A stretch of 46,320 nt of DNA, taken from the IMG/VR virus record IMGVR_UViG_3300009180_000007, positions 1 through 46,320 of that record. One strand, written 5' to 3'. A program made the translations under genes and the position numbers. This stretch comes from a virus. Positions within the stretch are counted from its first letter, which is position 1, and every line of letters begins with the position of its first letter. This document shows, piece after piece, positions 1-8,583 of this stretch. The notes beneath the pieces were generated by a model. That model did no database searches. It saw nothing but the letters and a program-made list of their open reading frames with translations, and was not told where the DNA came from.

Positions 1-123
1 AATTAGTGGGAAGAACCATAATTGCTTATCGCAAAAACAAGTGGCCGGTGATTCTAGACTCTGAGGACTTTGCGCTTCTCGTTGGCTATGTGCTTCAATC
101 GGGTGTGTTCGATGAAGATGAAG
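1..123. repeat. Terminal direct repeat, left copy
   Basis: Bases 1-123 are identical to bases 46198-46320. The repeat ends exactly at the window edge, and the reading frame of the last gene continues through it into the first gene. This is what a circular or terminally redundant genome gives when assembled as a line. The length may simply reflect the assembler's k-mer overlap; it need not be a biological end. Confidence 0.95.
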
Positions 124-218
124 TCACATCGATCATGCGGGATGCGACTAAAGAGGAAGCGTACACGATCGACCCACAGACATGGGGCTTGCGAATAGTG
201 GAGGATGCACTTGGTTAA
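1..218 (+). CDS. Coiled-coil protein next to tail fibre, C-terminal part of a gene spanning the join
   Basis: This is the 3' end of the gene that starts at 45750. Across the 123-base terminal repeat the frame is the same, so the true product is 221 residues (571 bases at the right end plus 95 unique bases here). The part seen here is a compact acidic segment ending in I-V-E-D-A-L-G. A GTG at 6 could act as a start in the linear sequence, but closing the circle shows it to be internal. The small terminase gene overlaps its end by 14 bases. Function unknown; its place directly behind the tail fibre suggests a fibre chaperone or tip protein. Confidence 0.85.
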   Translation, partial: LVGRTIIAYRKNKWPVILDSEDFALLVGYVLQSGVFDEDEVTSIMRDATKEEAYTIDPQTWGLRIVEDALG

Positions 219-660
219 ACGACGGTTGAACATAACTAACGCTCAATGGCTTGCAGCGATTGAAAAGGGACTAGGTCAAGACTATTTGGTCGCGGCAGAG
301 CTGAAGATTCATCGCCACACGGTTCAGCGTAAGCGTGAGAAACATGAATGGCTTCAAAAAGCTTTCGACGACTATCGAGCGAACAACGCGCCGAGAGCCG
401 AAGCGACCATCCTGCGCAACCTGGATAACCCCAAGGTAGCTATGTGGTATCTTGATCGTAAAGGCAAGCACCTTGGATACGGTACGAACGTTAAGGTAGA
501 GTCGGACAACCGTCACGACATTCAGTACGTGTTTCATTACACCGACGATGGCAGGAATCCGTACGCTCCAGGAGAGACGCCACCGGAAGAGACAAAGCAA
601 GAGCTTGACGAAAAACAACCAGGCGAAAGCACGGAAAAACACGATGGTTCGAACGGTTGA
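205..660 (+). CDS. terS: Terminase small subunit (putative)
   Basis: A 151-residue protein directly upstream of and overlapping the large terminase gene. Residues about 8-50 fit a helix-turn-helix for recognising phage DNA (A-A-E-L-K-I-H-R-H-T-V-Q-R), followed by a basic region and a hydrophilic acidic tail. Length and position fit small terminases, which bind the packaging site and hand DNA to the motor. The GGAGG at 200-204 abuts the ATG at 205, so the in-frame TTG at 211 with 6-base spacing is a possible true start. The identity rests mainly on context. Confidence 0.7.
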   Translation: MHLVKRRLNITNAQWLAAIEKGLGQDYLVAAELKIHRHTVQRKREKHEWLQKAFDDYRANNAPRAEATILRNLDNPKVAMWYLDRKGKHLGYGTNVKVESDNRHDIQYVFHYTDDGRNPYAPGETPPEETKQELDEKQPGESTEKHDGSNG

Positions 661-2209
661 AATCGGAAAGCCGCAAGACGGACCACAAAAGATTTCGTTT
701 GGCATCAACTGCGATGTTCTGATCTACGGGGGGCAAGCCGGCGGGGGAAAGTCTTGGATGCTTGTCAACAAGCCTTTGAACAGTGTTCATATCAAAGGCT
801 TCTACGGGGCTATCTTCCGACGAACGTTCCCACAATTGAAGGGGCAGGGCGGGGTGTGGGATGAGTGCCAAGAACCATATCGCGCACTTGGGGCACGGAT
901 GCGGGAAGGGCAAGAGCTAGACGCCACTTTTCCTAGCGGTGCAAACATCGCATTTCGGCACCTGCAACACGAGAAGACAATTTACGATTATCAGGGGCAT
1001 CAATTCGCCTATCTTGGCTTCGATGAGCTTACGCATTTTACAGCGACTCAGTTTTTCTATTTGCTTGGTCGGAATCGATCGACTTGCGGAGTAAAGCCGT
1101 ACGTTCGAGCGACATGCAATCCTCAACCGGGATGGGTAGCGGACTTCTTGGAATGGTGGATTGATCAAGATACGGGGCTAGGTATTCCAGAGCGATCCGG
1201 AGTCGTTCGATTTTTCATCCGGAATGGTGACTCGGATGAGATCATTTGGGGCGACTCCAAAGAGGAATTGATTGATCAGTTTCCGGAGTACTCGCCGGAA
1301 GACATCCTATCGTGCACGTTCGTCATGGCAACGCTCGAAGATAACAAGATCCTAAACAAAAAGGATCCTGGTTATCGTGGCAAGCTCATGGCGCTAAGCC
1401 GAATCGAACGCAATCGGCTACTCGGAGGGAATTGGAAGATTGCCGAAGGGGTCCAAATCGATCAGGATTGGATCAAGCGATACACGATCAACGATAAGGG
1501 GCAATTCTGCTTTGCTTTCCAGAACGCAACATTTGCGGTACCAGCGGTCCAGATGCGACGTATCGCAACCATTGACACGGCTGGAACGTCGAAAGAGAAA
1601 GCAGCAAAGGAACGCGGGGCGGAACCATCATGGACCGTGTGCGGAATATGGGACTACATTCCTTTCTATGTCGCTGATTGGAATAATAGTCCATTCAAGC
1701 TCTTCGAAATGATGTTCTTGCGATACATTTGGAGGGCTCAAGTCGACTGGAACCAACTAAAAAGCGGGATACAGGAAACGCTTGACGTATGGTCGCCAGC
1801 AAAGACCTACATTGAAAACGCTCACCATGGTCAACCCCTCAAGGCTGAATTGAAGGGGCATCCGTGCGAGCTAATTGGGCCAGTGTTGCCAGGAATGGCC
1901 GATGGTACCGAAGGGGCGAAGCTCGAGAGAGCTATCGCTAGCGGCATGTTGCAGCGATTTGAGCACGGCAAAATCTTTATACCGATGCAAGCGGTAAATA
2001 TGGTTGTGCCTGATCGAATCGCAAGCGACGAAGGAAACCAAGCACACTGTTTGAACAAGGATCCGCTTTGGCTTCGCAATTTCCTGCGAGAAACAAGTAT
2101 GTGGACCGGAAAGCCGAATGAAGTAGCAGATCAGATCGACATGATTTCGTATGCGGTATACGTGGCTAAGCGATCGAGTGGTTCGTGGGGTGGAGTTATC
2201 AAAAAATGA
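644..2209 (+). CDS. terL: Terminase large subunit (packaging ATPase and nuclease)
   Basis: The protein has 521 residues from the ATG at 644. An open frame continues upstream to 548, but that part only overlaps terS out of frame and looks non-protein-like. The ATPase Walker A is G-G-Q-A-G-G-G-K-S at residues 29-37, with Walker B L-G-F-D-E ending at D127-E128. The RNase H-like nuclease acids are visible as D311 (I-A-T-I-D-T-A-G), E391 (Y-I-E-N-A) and D499 (Q-I-D-M-I-S-Y-A). Together these drive DNA into the prohead and cut it. The gene overlaps terS by 17 bases and the next gene by an ATGA. Confidence 0.95.
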   Translation: MVRTVEIGKPQDGPQKISFGINCDVLIYGGQAGGGKSWMLVNKPLNSVHIKGFYGAIFRRTFPQLKGQGGVWDECQEPYRALGARMREGQELDATFPSGANIAFRHLQHEKTIYDYQGHQFAYLGFDELTHFTATQFFYLLGRNRSTCGVKPYVRATCNPQPGWVADFLEWWIDQDTGLGIPERSGVVRFFIRNGDSDEIIWGDSKEELIDQFPEYSPEDILSCTFVMATLEDNKILNKKDPGYRGKLMALSRIERNRLLGGNWKIAEGVQIDQDWIKRYTINDKGQFCFAFQNATFAVPAVQMRRIATIDTAGTSKEKAAKERGAEPSWTVCGIWDYIPFYVADWNNSPFKLFEMMFLRYIWRAQVDWNQLKSGIQETLDVWSPAKTYIENAHHGQPLKAELKGHPCELIGPVLPGMADGTEGAKLERAIASGMLQRFEHGKIFIPMQAVNMVVPDRIASDEGNQAHCLNKDPLWLRNFLRETSMWTGKPNEVADQIDMISYAVYVAKRSSGSWGGVIKK

Positions 2210-2532
2210 CAGCAGGGAAGTCACAAACAGGCGATTTAGACGGGATCAAAACGCACGACGAAGATCCGTTTCTAAACATATCAACCGTCGGTCGCGCACT
2301 CGGGAAGCATCGAAGCACTATCCGCGATTGGATCGATTCGGGGATTTTGAAAGCCGAGCGAGTCGGCAAGCTGGACAAAGTTCGCAAGAGTACCCTTATC
2401 CGGCTTCTCGAGGGATCGGCATTGGGGGAGGATTTGGAAATTCTCGAGCGAGTAGACGGGCTCGAGGGAGACGACGATAATCGGGGACCAGAGCGAGACC
2501 AACCAACTAACACCGAAACGGAAGACAGTTAA
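2206..2532 (+). CDS. Helix-turn-helix DNA-binding protein
   Basis: A 108-residue protein starting in an ATGA overlap with the terL stop. Residues about 25-65 (F-L-N-I-S-T-V-G-R-A-L-G-K-H-R-S-T-I-R-D-W) form an excisionase/MerR-like helix-turn-helix, followed by a basic wing and an acidic tail rich in E and D. It sits between terminase and head genes, where a regulator is unusual. It could be a second packaging-site binding protein or a late-gene regulator. The DNA-binding fold is fairly clear, the role is not. Confidence 0.65.
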   Translation: MTAGKSQTGDLDGIKTHDEDPFLNISTVGRALGKHRSTIRDWIDSGILKAERVGKLDKVRKSTLIRLLEGSALGEDLEILERVDGLEGDDDNRGPERDQPTNTETEDS

Positions 2533-2537
2533 GCATT

Positions 2538-3692
2538 ATGGCAACACGACGATGGCTAGGGACAGCGGTACCAGTACGACAAAAAACCACACTTACAGTC
2601 GGAGGAACGATCGTAGCGGCGGACGTTTTTACCGTCGTTTGTGGATTCTCAAACGTGTCCATTATCGCGGCGGATACTGTTGCTGCGAACGTAGCGGCAC
2701 AACTGCTAGCAGCATTGCAAGCGGGGTCGCAAGAGTTTAAGGACGCTACCTGGACAATCGCCGGGGCGGTCATAACTGGGACAGGCTTTCCCGGTGTTCC
2801 GTTTGTTGTGACGTCTAGCGCCACAGGAAGCGGAACGTCGACGTGTGTTACGGCGACCCCAACAGCGGCATCAGGACCAAACTATGCGGACGTAGCTGCT
2901 AACTGGAGCGGTGGGGCATTGCCGGCAGTTACCGACACTGTTTACGTCGAAGCGAATACACCCCCAATTCTTTACGGTCTCACGTCGATAACGGGATTGT
3001 TTGCTAGAACAGTTGTCGAATCAGGAGCGCCACAGATAGGGCTACCAGCGATCAGCAGTCGAGGCTATCGCGAATATCGGCAACAATGGTGGTCGATCAA
3101 TACGACTTTGCTCGAGGTCGGGAACGCCGGTACCGAAGTTAGCGGGGCGATTGTCAAGATCGATCTAAAATCAACAGCAACGACAACCATCGTTCGATCG
3201 ACAGGACAGGGGACCACAACGGAACCACCATTGCAACTTATTGGCGGGGCTTCAGCAACGGCAACGATCGAGACCGGGACCGTGGCTATCGCAGACAGCG
3301 CAGTCGATGCAGCGGCATACACAACGATTACGGTCGGAGCTGGAGCGAACGTAAAGCTTGGCGCAACGTGCACGCACACGACAATCAACACGTATGGTGT
3401 TCTTCTGATCGAGAACACGGTAACGAATTTGAACGTCAAGGGAGGGCGAACAAGCTCTTCGGGTACGGTGACGAATCTGGACGTATCGGGATCCGGCATT
3501 TTCAATTGGGCTTCGAACAATACGATTGTTGCGGCATTGGTGGGACCGGGAACGCTTCAGTCGGGGGACAGTCGCGCCAAGACCGTCACAACGTTGACTC
3601 TTCGCGGCAGGGCTCAATTGATCGATTCCCAGGGAGTCATCACGGTAACGACCATGCTAAAATCCGGTGTTTTCAGTATCTCAACGAACTAA
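2538..3692 (+). CDS. Beta-strand-rich phage structural protein
   Basis: A 384-residue protein made almost entirely of short beta strands rich in T, A, V, G and S, starting M-A-T-R-R-W-L-G. The C-terminal half has regular turns (T-N-L-N-V-K-G, T-N-L-D-V-S-G) like a right-handed beta helix, which suggests a surface or tail-spike-like structural protein. The W-L-G start followed by a beta-rich body reminds me of proteins common in planctomycete genomes and their phages, but I could not search for this. It lies between terminase and the head protease and may decorate the capsid. Confidence 0.55.
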   Translation: MATRRWLGTAVPVRQKTTLTVGGTIVAADVFTVVCGFSNVSIIAADTVAANVAAQLLAALQAGSQEFKDATWTIAGAVITGTGFPGVPFVVTSSATGSGTSTCVTATPTAASGPNYADVAANWSGGALPAVTDTVYVEANTPPILYGLTSITGLFARTVVESGAPQIGLPAISSRGYREYRQQWWSINTTLLEVGNAGTEVSGAIVKIDLKSTATTTIVRSTGQGTTTEPPLQLIGGASATATIETGTVAIADSAVDAAAYTTITVGAGANVKLGATCTHTTINTYGVLLIENTVTNLNVKGGRTSSSGTVTNLDVSGSGIFNWASNNTIVAALVGPGTLQSGDSRAKTVTTLTLRGRAQLIDSQGVITVTTMLKSGVFSISTN

Positions 3693-3842
3693 AGCCGAGC
3701 GTATCTACCAAAACGCCGGTTCAAAAACGCTAGAAACGCGGAAAACGCGAGTTTCGCGGGAAACGCGGGAAACGCGGGTTTTGTCGGGTAAACCGCGATT
3801 GTTCATTTTGGATTGTTTAGGTCCATGCCTTTTAATGAGGGC
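3693..3842. other. 150-base gap with repeats and a hairpin
   Basis: No convincing gene lies between the beta-rich protein and the protease. The gap holds five 9-base tandem units (3733-3777) and a 7-bp inverted repeat (3823-3846) that covers two candidate start codons of the next gene. No clear promoter was seen. Confidence 0.6.
3733..3777. repeat. Five tandem 9-bp repeats
   Basis: Units are GAAACGCGG, AAAACGCGA, GTTTCGCGG, GAAACGCGG and GAAACGCGG, one after another with no spacing. Further half-units (AAACGC at 3725) precede them and a decayed GTTTTGTCGG follows. All lie between genes. This could be an array of protein-binding sites or simple slippage. Confidence 0.85.
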
Positions 3843-3846
3843 ATGG
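3823..3846 (+). promoter_or_regulatory. Hairpin covering start codons of the protease gene
   Basis: CCATGCC (3823-3829) and GGCATGG (3840-3846) are perfect inverted arms with a 10-base loop. Each arm contains an in-frame ATG (3825 and 3843), so both candidate starts of the protease/scaffold gene would be paired if the RNA folds. The GAGG at 3837-3840 lies partly in the loop. This may set the amount of protease made. Confidence 0.5.
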
Positions 3847-5120
3847 CAAAACAATTTCGCAAAACAATGCTTCGTGTCGGTGTATACGAGTCCCTCGACG
3901 GGACCATCGTTGTTACGCCGAAACGTCTAAAGCATTGGGCGAACGAAGTAAGGCGAATACAAAACGCGGGTTATACGATCCCTGTCCACTGGGACCATCC
4001 AGACCTAGCCGATATGTCAGCGCCAAAACGCATGAGCACGTCGAAAGGGGTTAGTCGATCGTCGCAAGATACGTGTGGTAATCTCAAAAACTTTCGCGTT
4101 ACCGCAGACGGGAAAGCCGCAGAGCTAACTATCGAAGCAACAACCCCATCGGCTATCGAGAAACTGGAAACCAATACGGTTTTTGTATCGCCGGTGTTGT
4201 TCGATTCTTGGAAGGATTCCAAGAGCAACACGTATCGCGACTTGATCGGCTCATGCGACTTGGTCGACTATCCGGTCGATCACTCCCAAGGGCCGTTTGT
4301 CCCAGTTTTGCAAGCCATGTCGTGCATCCGTATGTCCAATTCTCCAACACGATATCGAATGGGTCCAACCATGGCAAAGCCTGGAATGACGGAAGAGGAT
4401 GAAGTTGATTATGAGGATGATACAACCGAATCAGGCGATGACGGTGGCATGGGATCCAGTGTCGACATGGAACCCGGTACCACAGCAGCGGATGATACCA
4501 CCGAACCAAAACCAACCGAGGCACCAACTACCGGAACAAGTGTTGCCGACGTGGTTGCTTTGCTTGCTCAAATTCATGTTGTTTTGCCTGACGACACAAC
4601 TACCGTCAATTTCCTAGAGAGATTGCGACCGGCTCTTATGACAGCAGTCGCGGCGAACGCTCAGCCAGCGCCAGACGAACCAGCGACCGAGCTACCACCG
4701 GAGCAGATGCAACAGCCACAATTGGCCGAGCAACCACAGATAGCGACGATGAGCTTGGCGAACCGAATCAAGAAGCTTGAAGGGGAAAAGATCGAATCTG
4801 CCCGTACTGCTTTACGTCGACGCGCCAAGGCACTACTCGATTCCGGTCGTTGTTCTCCCCATGAGTTCAAAACGATCGTTTCCAAGGTCAGTGTTCAGAA
4901 AATGTCGCTCACGGCAAAGGACACTGTTTCAGCCGGTGAAGCGGCAGTATGGATCCGTGCCAAGGAAGCGAATCCAGCGGGGTCCGTTTGGACACCTAGC
5001 GAACGTGTGCAACGCATGAGCGTCAAACCCGTAGCTGCTCCTACTTCGTGGGACGCGAAAGCCAAGATGACTCAGAGCCAAGAAGACGAAGCGGTAAACG
5101 CTTTGCTGAAACGTAAGTAG
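3843..5120 (+). CDS. Head maturation protease fused to scaffold (Mu I-like)
   Basis: 425 residues from the ATG at 3843 (431 from 3825). The first ~155 residues match the layout of Mu protein I-type proteases: an opening strand with D-G-T-I-V-V-T, an I-P-V-H-W-D-H-P-D motif, F-V-S-P-V-L-F-D, then a final G-S-C-D-L-V-D-Y-P-V-D strand. After an I-R-M-S-N-S-P border (R163-M-S165) comes a long acidic P/T/E/D-rich linker and then a helical scaffold-like end. Just upstream of decoration and capsid genes, it fits a protease that carries its own scaffold and cuts head proteins during maturation. R/T/K-M-S motifs recur in the tail (A-T-M-S-L, Q-K-M-S-L, Q-R-M-S-V) and may be self-cleavage sites. Confidence 0.65.
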   Translation: MAKQFRKTMLRVGVYESLDGTIVVTPKRLKHWANEVRRIQNAGYTIPVHWDHPDLADMSAPKRMSTSKGVSRSSQDTCGNLKNFRVTADGKAAELTIEATTPSAIEKLETNTVFVSPVLFDSWKDSKSNTYRDLIGSCDLVDYPVDHSQGPFVPVLQAMSCIRMSNSPTRYRMGPTMAKPGMTEEDEVDYEDDTTESGDDGGMGSSVDMEPGTTAADDTTEPKPTEAPTTGTSVADVVALLAQIHVVLPDDTTTVNFLERLRPALMTAVAANAQPAPDEPATELPPEQMQQPQLAEQPQIATMSLANRIKKLEGEKIESARTALRRRAKALLDSGRCSPHEFKTIVSKVSVQKMSLTAKDTVSAGEAAVWIRAKEANPAGSVWTPSERVQRMSVKPVAAPTSWDAKAKMTQSQEDEAVNALLKRK

Positions 5121-5158
5121 ACCTACCAAGCAACCATATCAATTAAAGCGAGACCATT

Positions 5159-5992
5159 ATGAACGTCGGACACTTCGGAGCACCAGGGGTAGGCGCAGCA
5201 GACTTTGCAGTCGATTTTGAACTGCTTTGGGGCGGGGATGAAAGCAAGCTGGAAGTTCTTCGCGATGGACCGCAATTTGATTCGTCCATGGTCGATGCGG
5301 CAAACACCCCTACGAGCGTTATTCGTAAGGGTATGCTATTGGGTCAAATTACCTCCACTTCAAAGGTGAAGCAATGGGATCCGGCAGCGACCGACGGTAC
5401 TCAAACCCTGGTTGGAGTACTCGGAGTCGAATTGCACATGGTCGATGGCTTTTTTGGCCCAGTCGATCGACGTGGGCCAATGATTGTGCGAGCCCCACTA
5501 AAAGCCAAGTTCCTGCGAATCGCTGGAGCTGCTTTGATCGGCAACGCTAACGAGTACGCGGCTCGGAACGCTCTCGCAATGCTTGGTTGCTTGTTGGACG
5601 ACGACAAGACGAATAGCCTATCGGGTGTGTATCAACGTCAGTCGGTTAAGATCACCGATTACACGGTACTTGCAGCGGATAACAACACTCGCTTCATCGC
5701 GACAACCGCAAACGCGACGTTTACCTTGCCTACGATCCGTTTGGGATTGAAGTACGAATTTATTCGTGCTTCGGATCACAACTTGGTTATCTCGAGTGCG
5801 GCGGGTGACGACATCATCGTCGGAAACGATTTGCAAGCTGACTCGATCACGTTCTCGACAGCGGGTAACAAAATTGGGGCTCGTGTTTCTGTCGAAGCAA
5901 TTACGGTCGCTGGTGCTCTTCGATGGTTGGCAACCGTCCAACCAGCTCCATTCTCGACCGGTGCATTCTTGACTCAAACGTTGGCAACTTAG
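5159..5992 (+). CDS. Head decoration protein (lambda gpD-like) with extra C-terminal domain
   Basis: A 277-residue protein directly before the major capsid gene. Residues about 50-155 have the gpD-type pattern: I-R-K-G-M-L-L-G, then G-V-L-G-V-E, then I-V-R-A-P-L-K-A-K. In lambda this protein trimerises on the capsid and stabilises it. About 100 more residues follow, beta-rich (T-F-T-L-P-T-I and L-V-I-S-S-A-A-G-D), like a surface domain added to the trimer. The product is longer than the ~110 residues of gpD. The upstream gap of 38 bases has no strong ribosome site. Confidence 0.65.
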   Translation: MNVGHFGAPGVGAADFAVDFELLWGGDESKLEVLRDGPQFDSSMVDAANTPTSVIRKGMLLGQITSTSKVKQWDPAATDGTQTLVGVLGVELHMVDGFFGPVDRRGPMIVRAPLKAKFLRIAGAALIGNANEYAARNALAMLGCLLDDDKTNSLSGVYQRQSVKITDYTVLAADNNTRFIATTANATFTLPTIRLGLKYEFIRASDHNLVISSAAGDDIIVGNDLQADSITFSTAGNKIGARVSVEAITVAGALRWLATVQPAPFSTGAFLTQTLAT

Positions 5993-6037
5993 TCGTAGTT
6001 CGTTCTGTACTTTACCATTTCATAAAGAGGGAAAACC

Positions 6038-7183
6038 ATGGCTTCACTACAGAGCCTACTATCACCACAGGTACTTACGCGAGTTGTCTCGCAAGTCGCG
6101 TCCAGTTCCGATTGGCTTGCTAACCTTTTCGGGGTGCAAGTCGGTGGTTCGAATGTGCTCAATTATGGGCACGGTCGCGAGGGTGCCTATCACATTTACA
6201 ACAACGTCCGAAAGGTCGGTAAGGGGCGAGCGCCGGGAACCGCAGCGGGCCGACGAGCCGCGAATCCGATGGGCAAAGTAATGTTCACGTATCCACGGAT
6301 GCACGAACAAGTATCTTTGTCGGCGGAAGTACTCCACAACCTTGGAAAAATCGACGATCCAGCGGTTCGAGATCGAGCCGGGGCGGACATGATTTCCCGA
6401 CAAACAAAGACCATGGGGCAAATTGCTGCTAACTGGCGCAAGGCAATGCTTATTGGTATGCTTCGCGATTCGCTTTGGACCGTTATCGATGGCGACGATG
6501 AGTATTTTTCGCTTACCGATCCAGGTTCGGGCAATCGTCAACGCATTAACTTCCAGATGCCAGCGGCGAACAAGACCCAACTAAACATGCTTGGGGCAGG
6601 TAACATCATTACAGGCACTTGGGCAAGTGATGCAACGGACATTCCTTTGCAACTTGGGAACATCAACGCTGCTTTCCAACAACTAAACGGTGGTCACTTA
6701 GCAGCGATTATCACCAATTGGGCAGTTTTCAACAACGTCATCCAGAACGCTTTCGTTCAGGCTCTCCACGGTACATCTTCGCCACCATTTCAACAGATCA
6801 CTCGAGAAGTCGATGGAGATGTGGGGAACACAATGAAGAACGTTTACCGAGCTACACTTACCTTTATGCCAGACGTCGTGTGGTACATCACCGACGAAGG
6901 TTTGGACATGGGGCTTGAAGGTGCGGAGACGTACAACAAGATTGTGGCAGCTAACCAAGCTACGTTCGTGGGCTTCGAACCAGGAGACGATGTTATTGGA
7001 TGCTACGAAGGTAGCGAACCAATCGCGGAATACGATGGTGCGCCTATCAACGTCAAGGTTGGTATGTCCGCTTGGTCGGTAGCACGCTCAAACCCAACAG
7101 CGACAGACTTGTTCTCGCTCGACAACGCTTTGATCGTCAACCACGTTCCTACGAGTATCGCCACCGGTACTGTAGTGTTCTAA
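6038..7183 (+). CDS. Major capsid protein (lambda E-like family)
   Basis: A 381-residue protein with a strong site, AGAGGG, upstream of the ATG. It resembles the lambda gpE type capsid family: an N-terminal segment with F-G-V-Q-V-G-G-S-N, a middle T-M-G-Q-I-A-A-N-W-R-K-A region, and a C-terminal P-topped domain with V-V-W-Y-I-T-D-E-G. HK97 fold expected. It follows the decoration gene and is followed at once by a hairpin terminator, as expected for the most abundant virion protein. Confidence 0.85.
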   Translation: MASLQSLLSPQVLTRVVSQVASSSDWLANLFGVQVGGSNVLNYGHGREGAYHIYNNVRKVGKGRAPGTAAGRRAANPMGKVMFTYPRMHEQVSLSAEVLHNLGKIDDPAVRDRAGADMISRQTKTMGQIAANWRKAMLIGMLRDSLWTVIDGDDEYFSLTDPGSGNRQRINFQMPAANKTQLNMLGAGNIITGTWASDATDIPLQLGNINAAFQQLNGGHLAAIITNWAVFNNVIQNAFVQALHGTSSPPFQQITREVDGDVGNTMKNVYRATLTFMPDVVWYITDEGLDMGLEGAETYNKIVAANQATFVGFEPGDDVIGCYEGSEPIAEYDGAPINVKVGMSAWSVARSNPTATDLFSLDNALIVNHVPTSIATGTVVF

Positions 7184-7211
7184 ACGATTGTCCACAGCGG
7201 CAAAAAATCCT

Positions 7212-7246
7212 AAGTAGGCAAGCCGCAACGCTTGCCTATTTCCTTT
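7212..7246 (+). terminator. Hairpin terminator after major capsid gene
   Basis: TAGGCAAG (7215-7222) pairs with CTTGCCTA (7231-7238) around an 8-base loop, and can extend by three weaker pairs on the outside. A T-rich run (ATTTCCTTTT) follows. It would end or reduce transcription after the capsid gene, lowering expression of the joining and tail genes. Confidence 0.7.
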
Positions 7247-7256
7247 TGGGGGAATC

Positions 7257-7769
7257 ATGGCAGTCGTCCTAACCACTTACGAAAAGATCCGGCGATTCCT
7301 TGCAACCCAGGGCATGCAATCCTTTGTTGACGAAGAGGAAGAGACGGTAAACGATGAGATAGCGCTTACCACAGCGGAAATAGCCGGTCGAGTTTCGTCC
7401 AAGTACGACATCGATTCACTAATGCAATCTCCGATGGTCGATTCCATGGCGAAAATCATTACGGCGCGGAATCTTTGCACCAATCGCGGAAATCCTATTC
7501 CGGAGTCGATCGAGCTTCGGTACCAAGAGATTGTTGGGGCAGGTGGAAAGCTCGACATGATTTCCATGGGCAAACTAAAGCTCTTGGACGAAAACGGGAT
7601 TCCGTTACGCGGTCGACTTGGCTTCGCTCCTGGAATGAAGAATCTACGAGTCGATCGAAGCTACGTTAATGAGACCGTACGAGTTGTTACGTCCATTTCG
7701 ACAAAGAACGACAGTACCCCACTCGAGCAAGACACGGCGACAAGATCACTTGGGGGCTTCGATGGTTGA
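7257..7769 (+). CDS. Head-tail joining protein (Mu gp36-like)
   Basis: A 170-residue protein opening T-T-Y-E-K-I-R-R-F-L-A-T-Q, then an acidic helix, then S-S-K-Y-D-I-D and I-I-T-A-R-N-L-C-T-N-R-G. That layout is the gp36/DUF1320 family of Mu-like phages, which joins head and tail. The C-terminal part (K-L-L-D-E-N-G-I-P-L-R-G-R) and the place directly after the capsid gene agree. The ribosome site GGGGGAA lies 3-9 bases before the ATG. Confidence 0.65.
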   Translation: MAVVLTTYEKIRRFLATQGMQSFVDEEEETVNDEIALTTAEIAGRVSSKYDIDSLMQSPMVDSMAKIITARNLCTNRGNPIPESIELRYQEIVGAGGKLDMISMGKLKLLDENGIPLRGRLGFAPGMKNLRVDRSYVNETVRVVTSISTKNDSTPLEQDTATRSLGGFDG

Positions 7770-8583
7770 TCAGGTCACGATCAGACGCGGCGGGAAGTCT
7801 TACGCCAAGCATCTTGTTCGCTTGTATGTTCGTTCATTGACAGGTCGAACAGCGGACTTGGGCGGACATGCAAAGGGAGTGTTTTATGCGGTTGGGATTA
7901 CGGCTCTTACCGATATCCAGGATGCCTATTTAATCAAGGCACGGGGCGGGACCGACGCATGCGGTATCAAGTGGCCTCCATTGTCAAAAGCGTACTTGGC
8001 TTATCAACGTCGATTTGAACCAGGGGAGCAAGCCGCACTTAAACGCGCTGCAGGTCTTAAGCCGCATCACTATCATGGAGTCCAAGGCAATGGCGGACTA
8101 CTCTCCAAGGCGCAGCAAAAGCGATGGTACCAACTGTACGGGGGGAATCTTGCTTGGTTATCGGCTCGAGTCGAAGAGTCAAAAGCAAAGAATATCGCAG
8201 CGGCGATGGCATGGACCAAGATCAAGGAAGAGGGCGCTAAGACAAAGCTTGAAGTGTTCGGAAGCCGCATCGTTGATATCCTCATGGATACAGATACGCT
8301 CTACAATTCTTTGAGCCCAGGCTACCTATCGGGTACCGTCTACACTCCCAAAGCGGAAGCGGAAGACAACCAAGTCTTCACAGCATTGTCCGATGGCATC
8401 ATTATCGGAACCAATCTGATCTACGCACGTACGCACAACCAGGGCGATCCAAAGCGAGGGATCCCAAAGCGGGAATTTTTACCCTCAGATCCTCCAATGG
8501 AATGGCTCAATCGATGGGCAAAAGTCGCGATTGAGGCAATTGCCGAAGGGCTAGCCAATGCGATACAGGAGGCTCGACAATGA
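7762..8583 (+). CDS. Virion morphogenesis / tail completion protein (Mu gpG-like)
   Basis: 273 residues from the ATG at 7762, overlapping the previous gene by 8 bases; an open frame extends upstream to 7669 but only in overlap. It has the hallmarks of the gpG family: G-I-K-W-P-P-L-S early, then near the end I-Y-A-R-T-H-N-Q-G and I-P-K-R-E-F-L-P. The family is needed for stable head-tail joining. Its middle (residues 100-170) is longer than usual, with a helical Q/K/A-rich insert. Confidence 0.7.
   Translation: MVDQVTIRRGGKSYAKHLVRLYVRSLTGRTADLGGHAKGVFYAVGITALTDIQDAYLIKARGGTDACGIKWPPLSKAYLAYQRRFEPGEQAALKRAAGLKPHHYHGVQGNGGLLSKAQQKRWYQLYGGNLAWLSARVEESKAKNIAAAMAWTKIKEEGAKTKLEVFGSRIVDILMDTDTLYNSLSPGYLSGTVYTPKAEAEDNQVFTALSDGIIIGTNLIYARTHNQGDPKRGIPKREFLPSDPPMEWLNRWAKVAIEAIAEGLANAIQEARQ

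Noticed and set aside
548-643. Upstream extension of the large terminase to 548.
   Set aside because: The extra 32 residues are basic, random-looking and fully overlap the small terminase; the ATG at 644 gives a normal terminase start.
3667-3930. Open frame across the 9-bp repeats (R-E-T-R-E-T-R type product).
   Set aside because: It is generated by the repeats, begins inside the beta-rich gene and runs out of frame into the protease gene.
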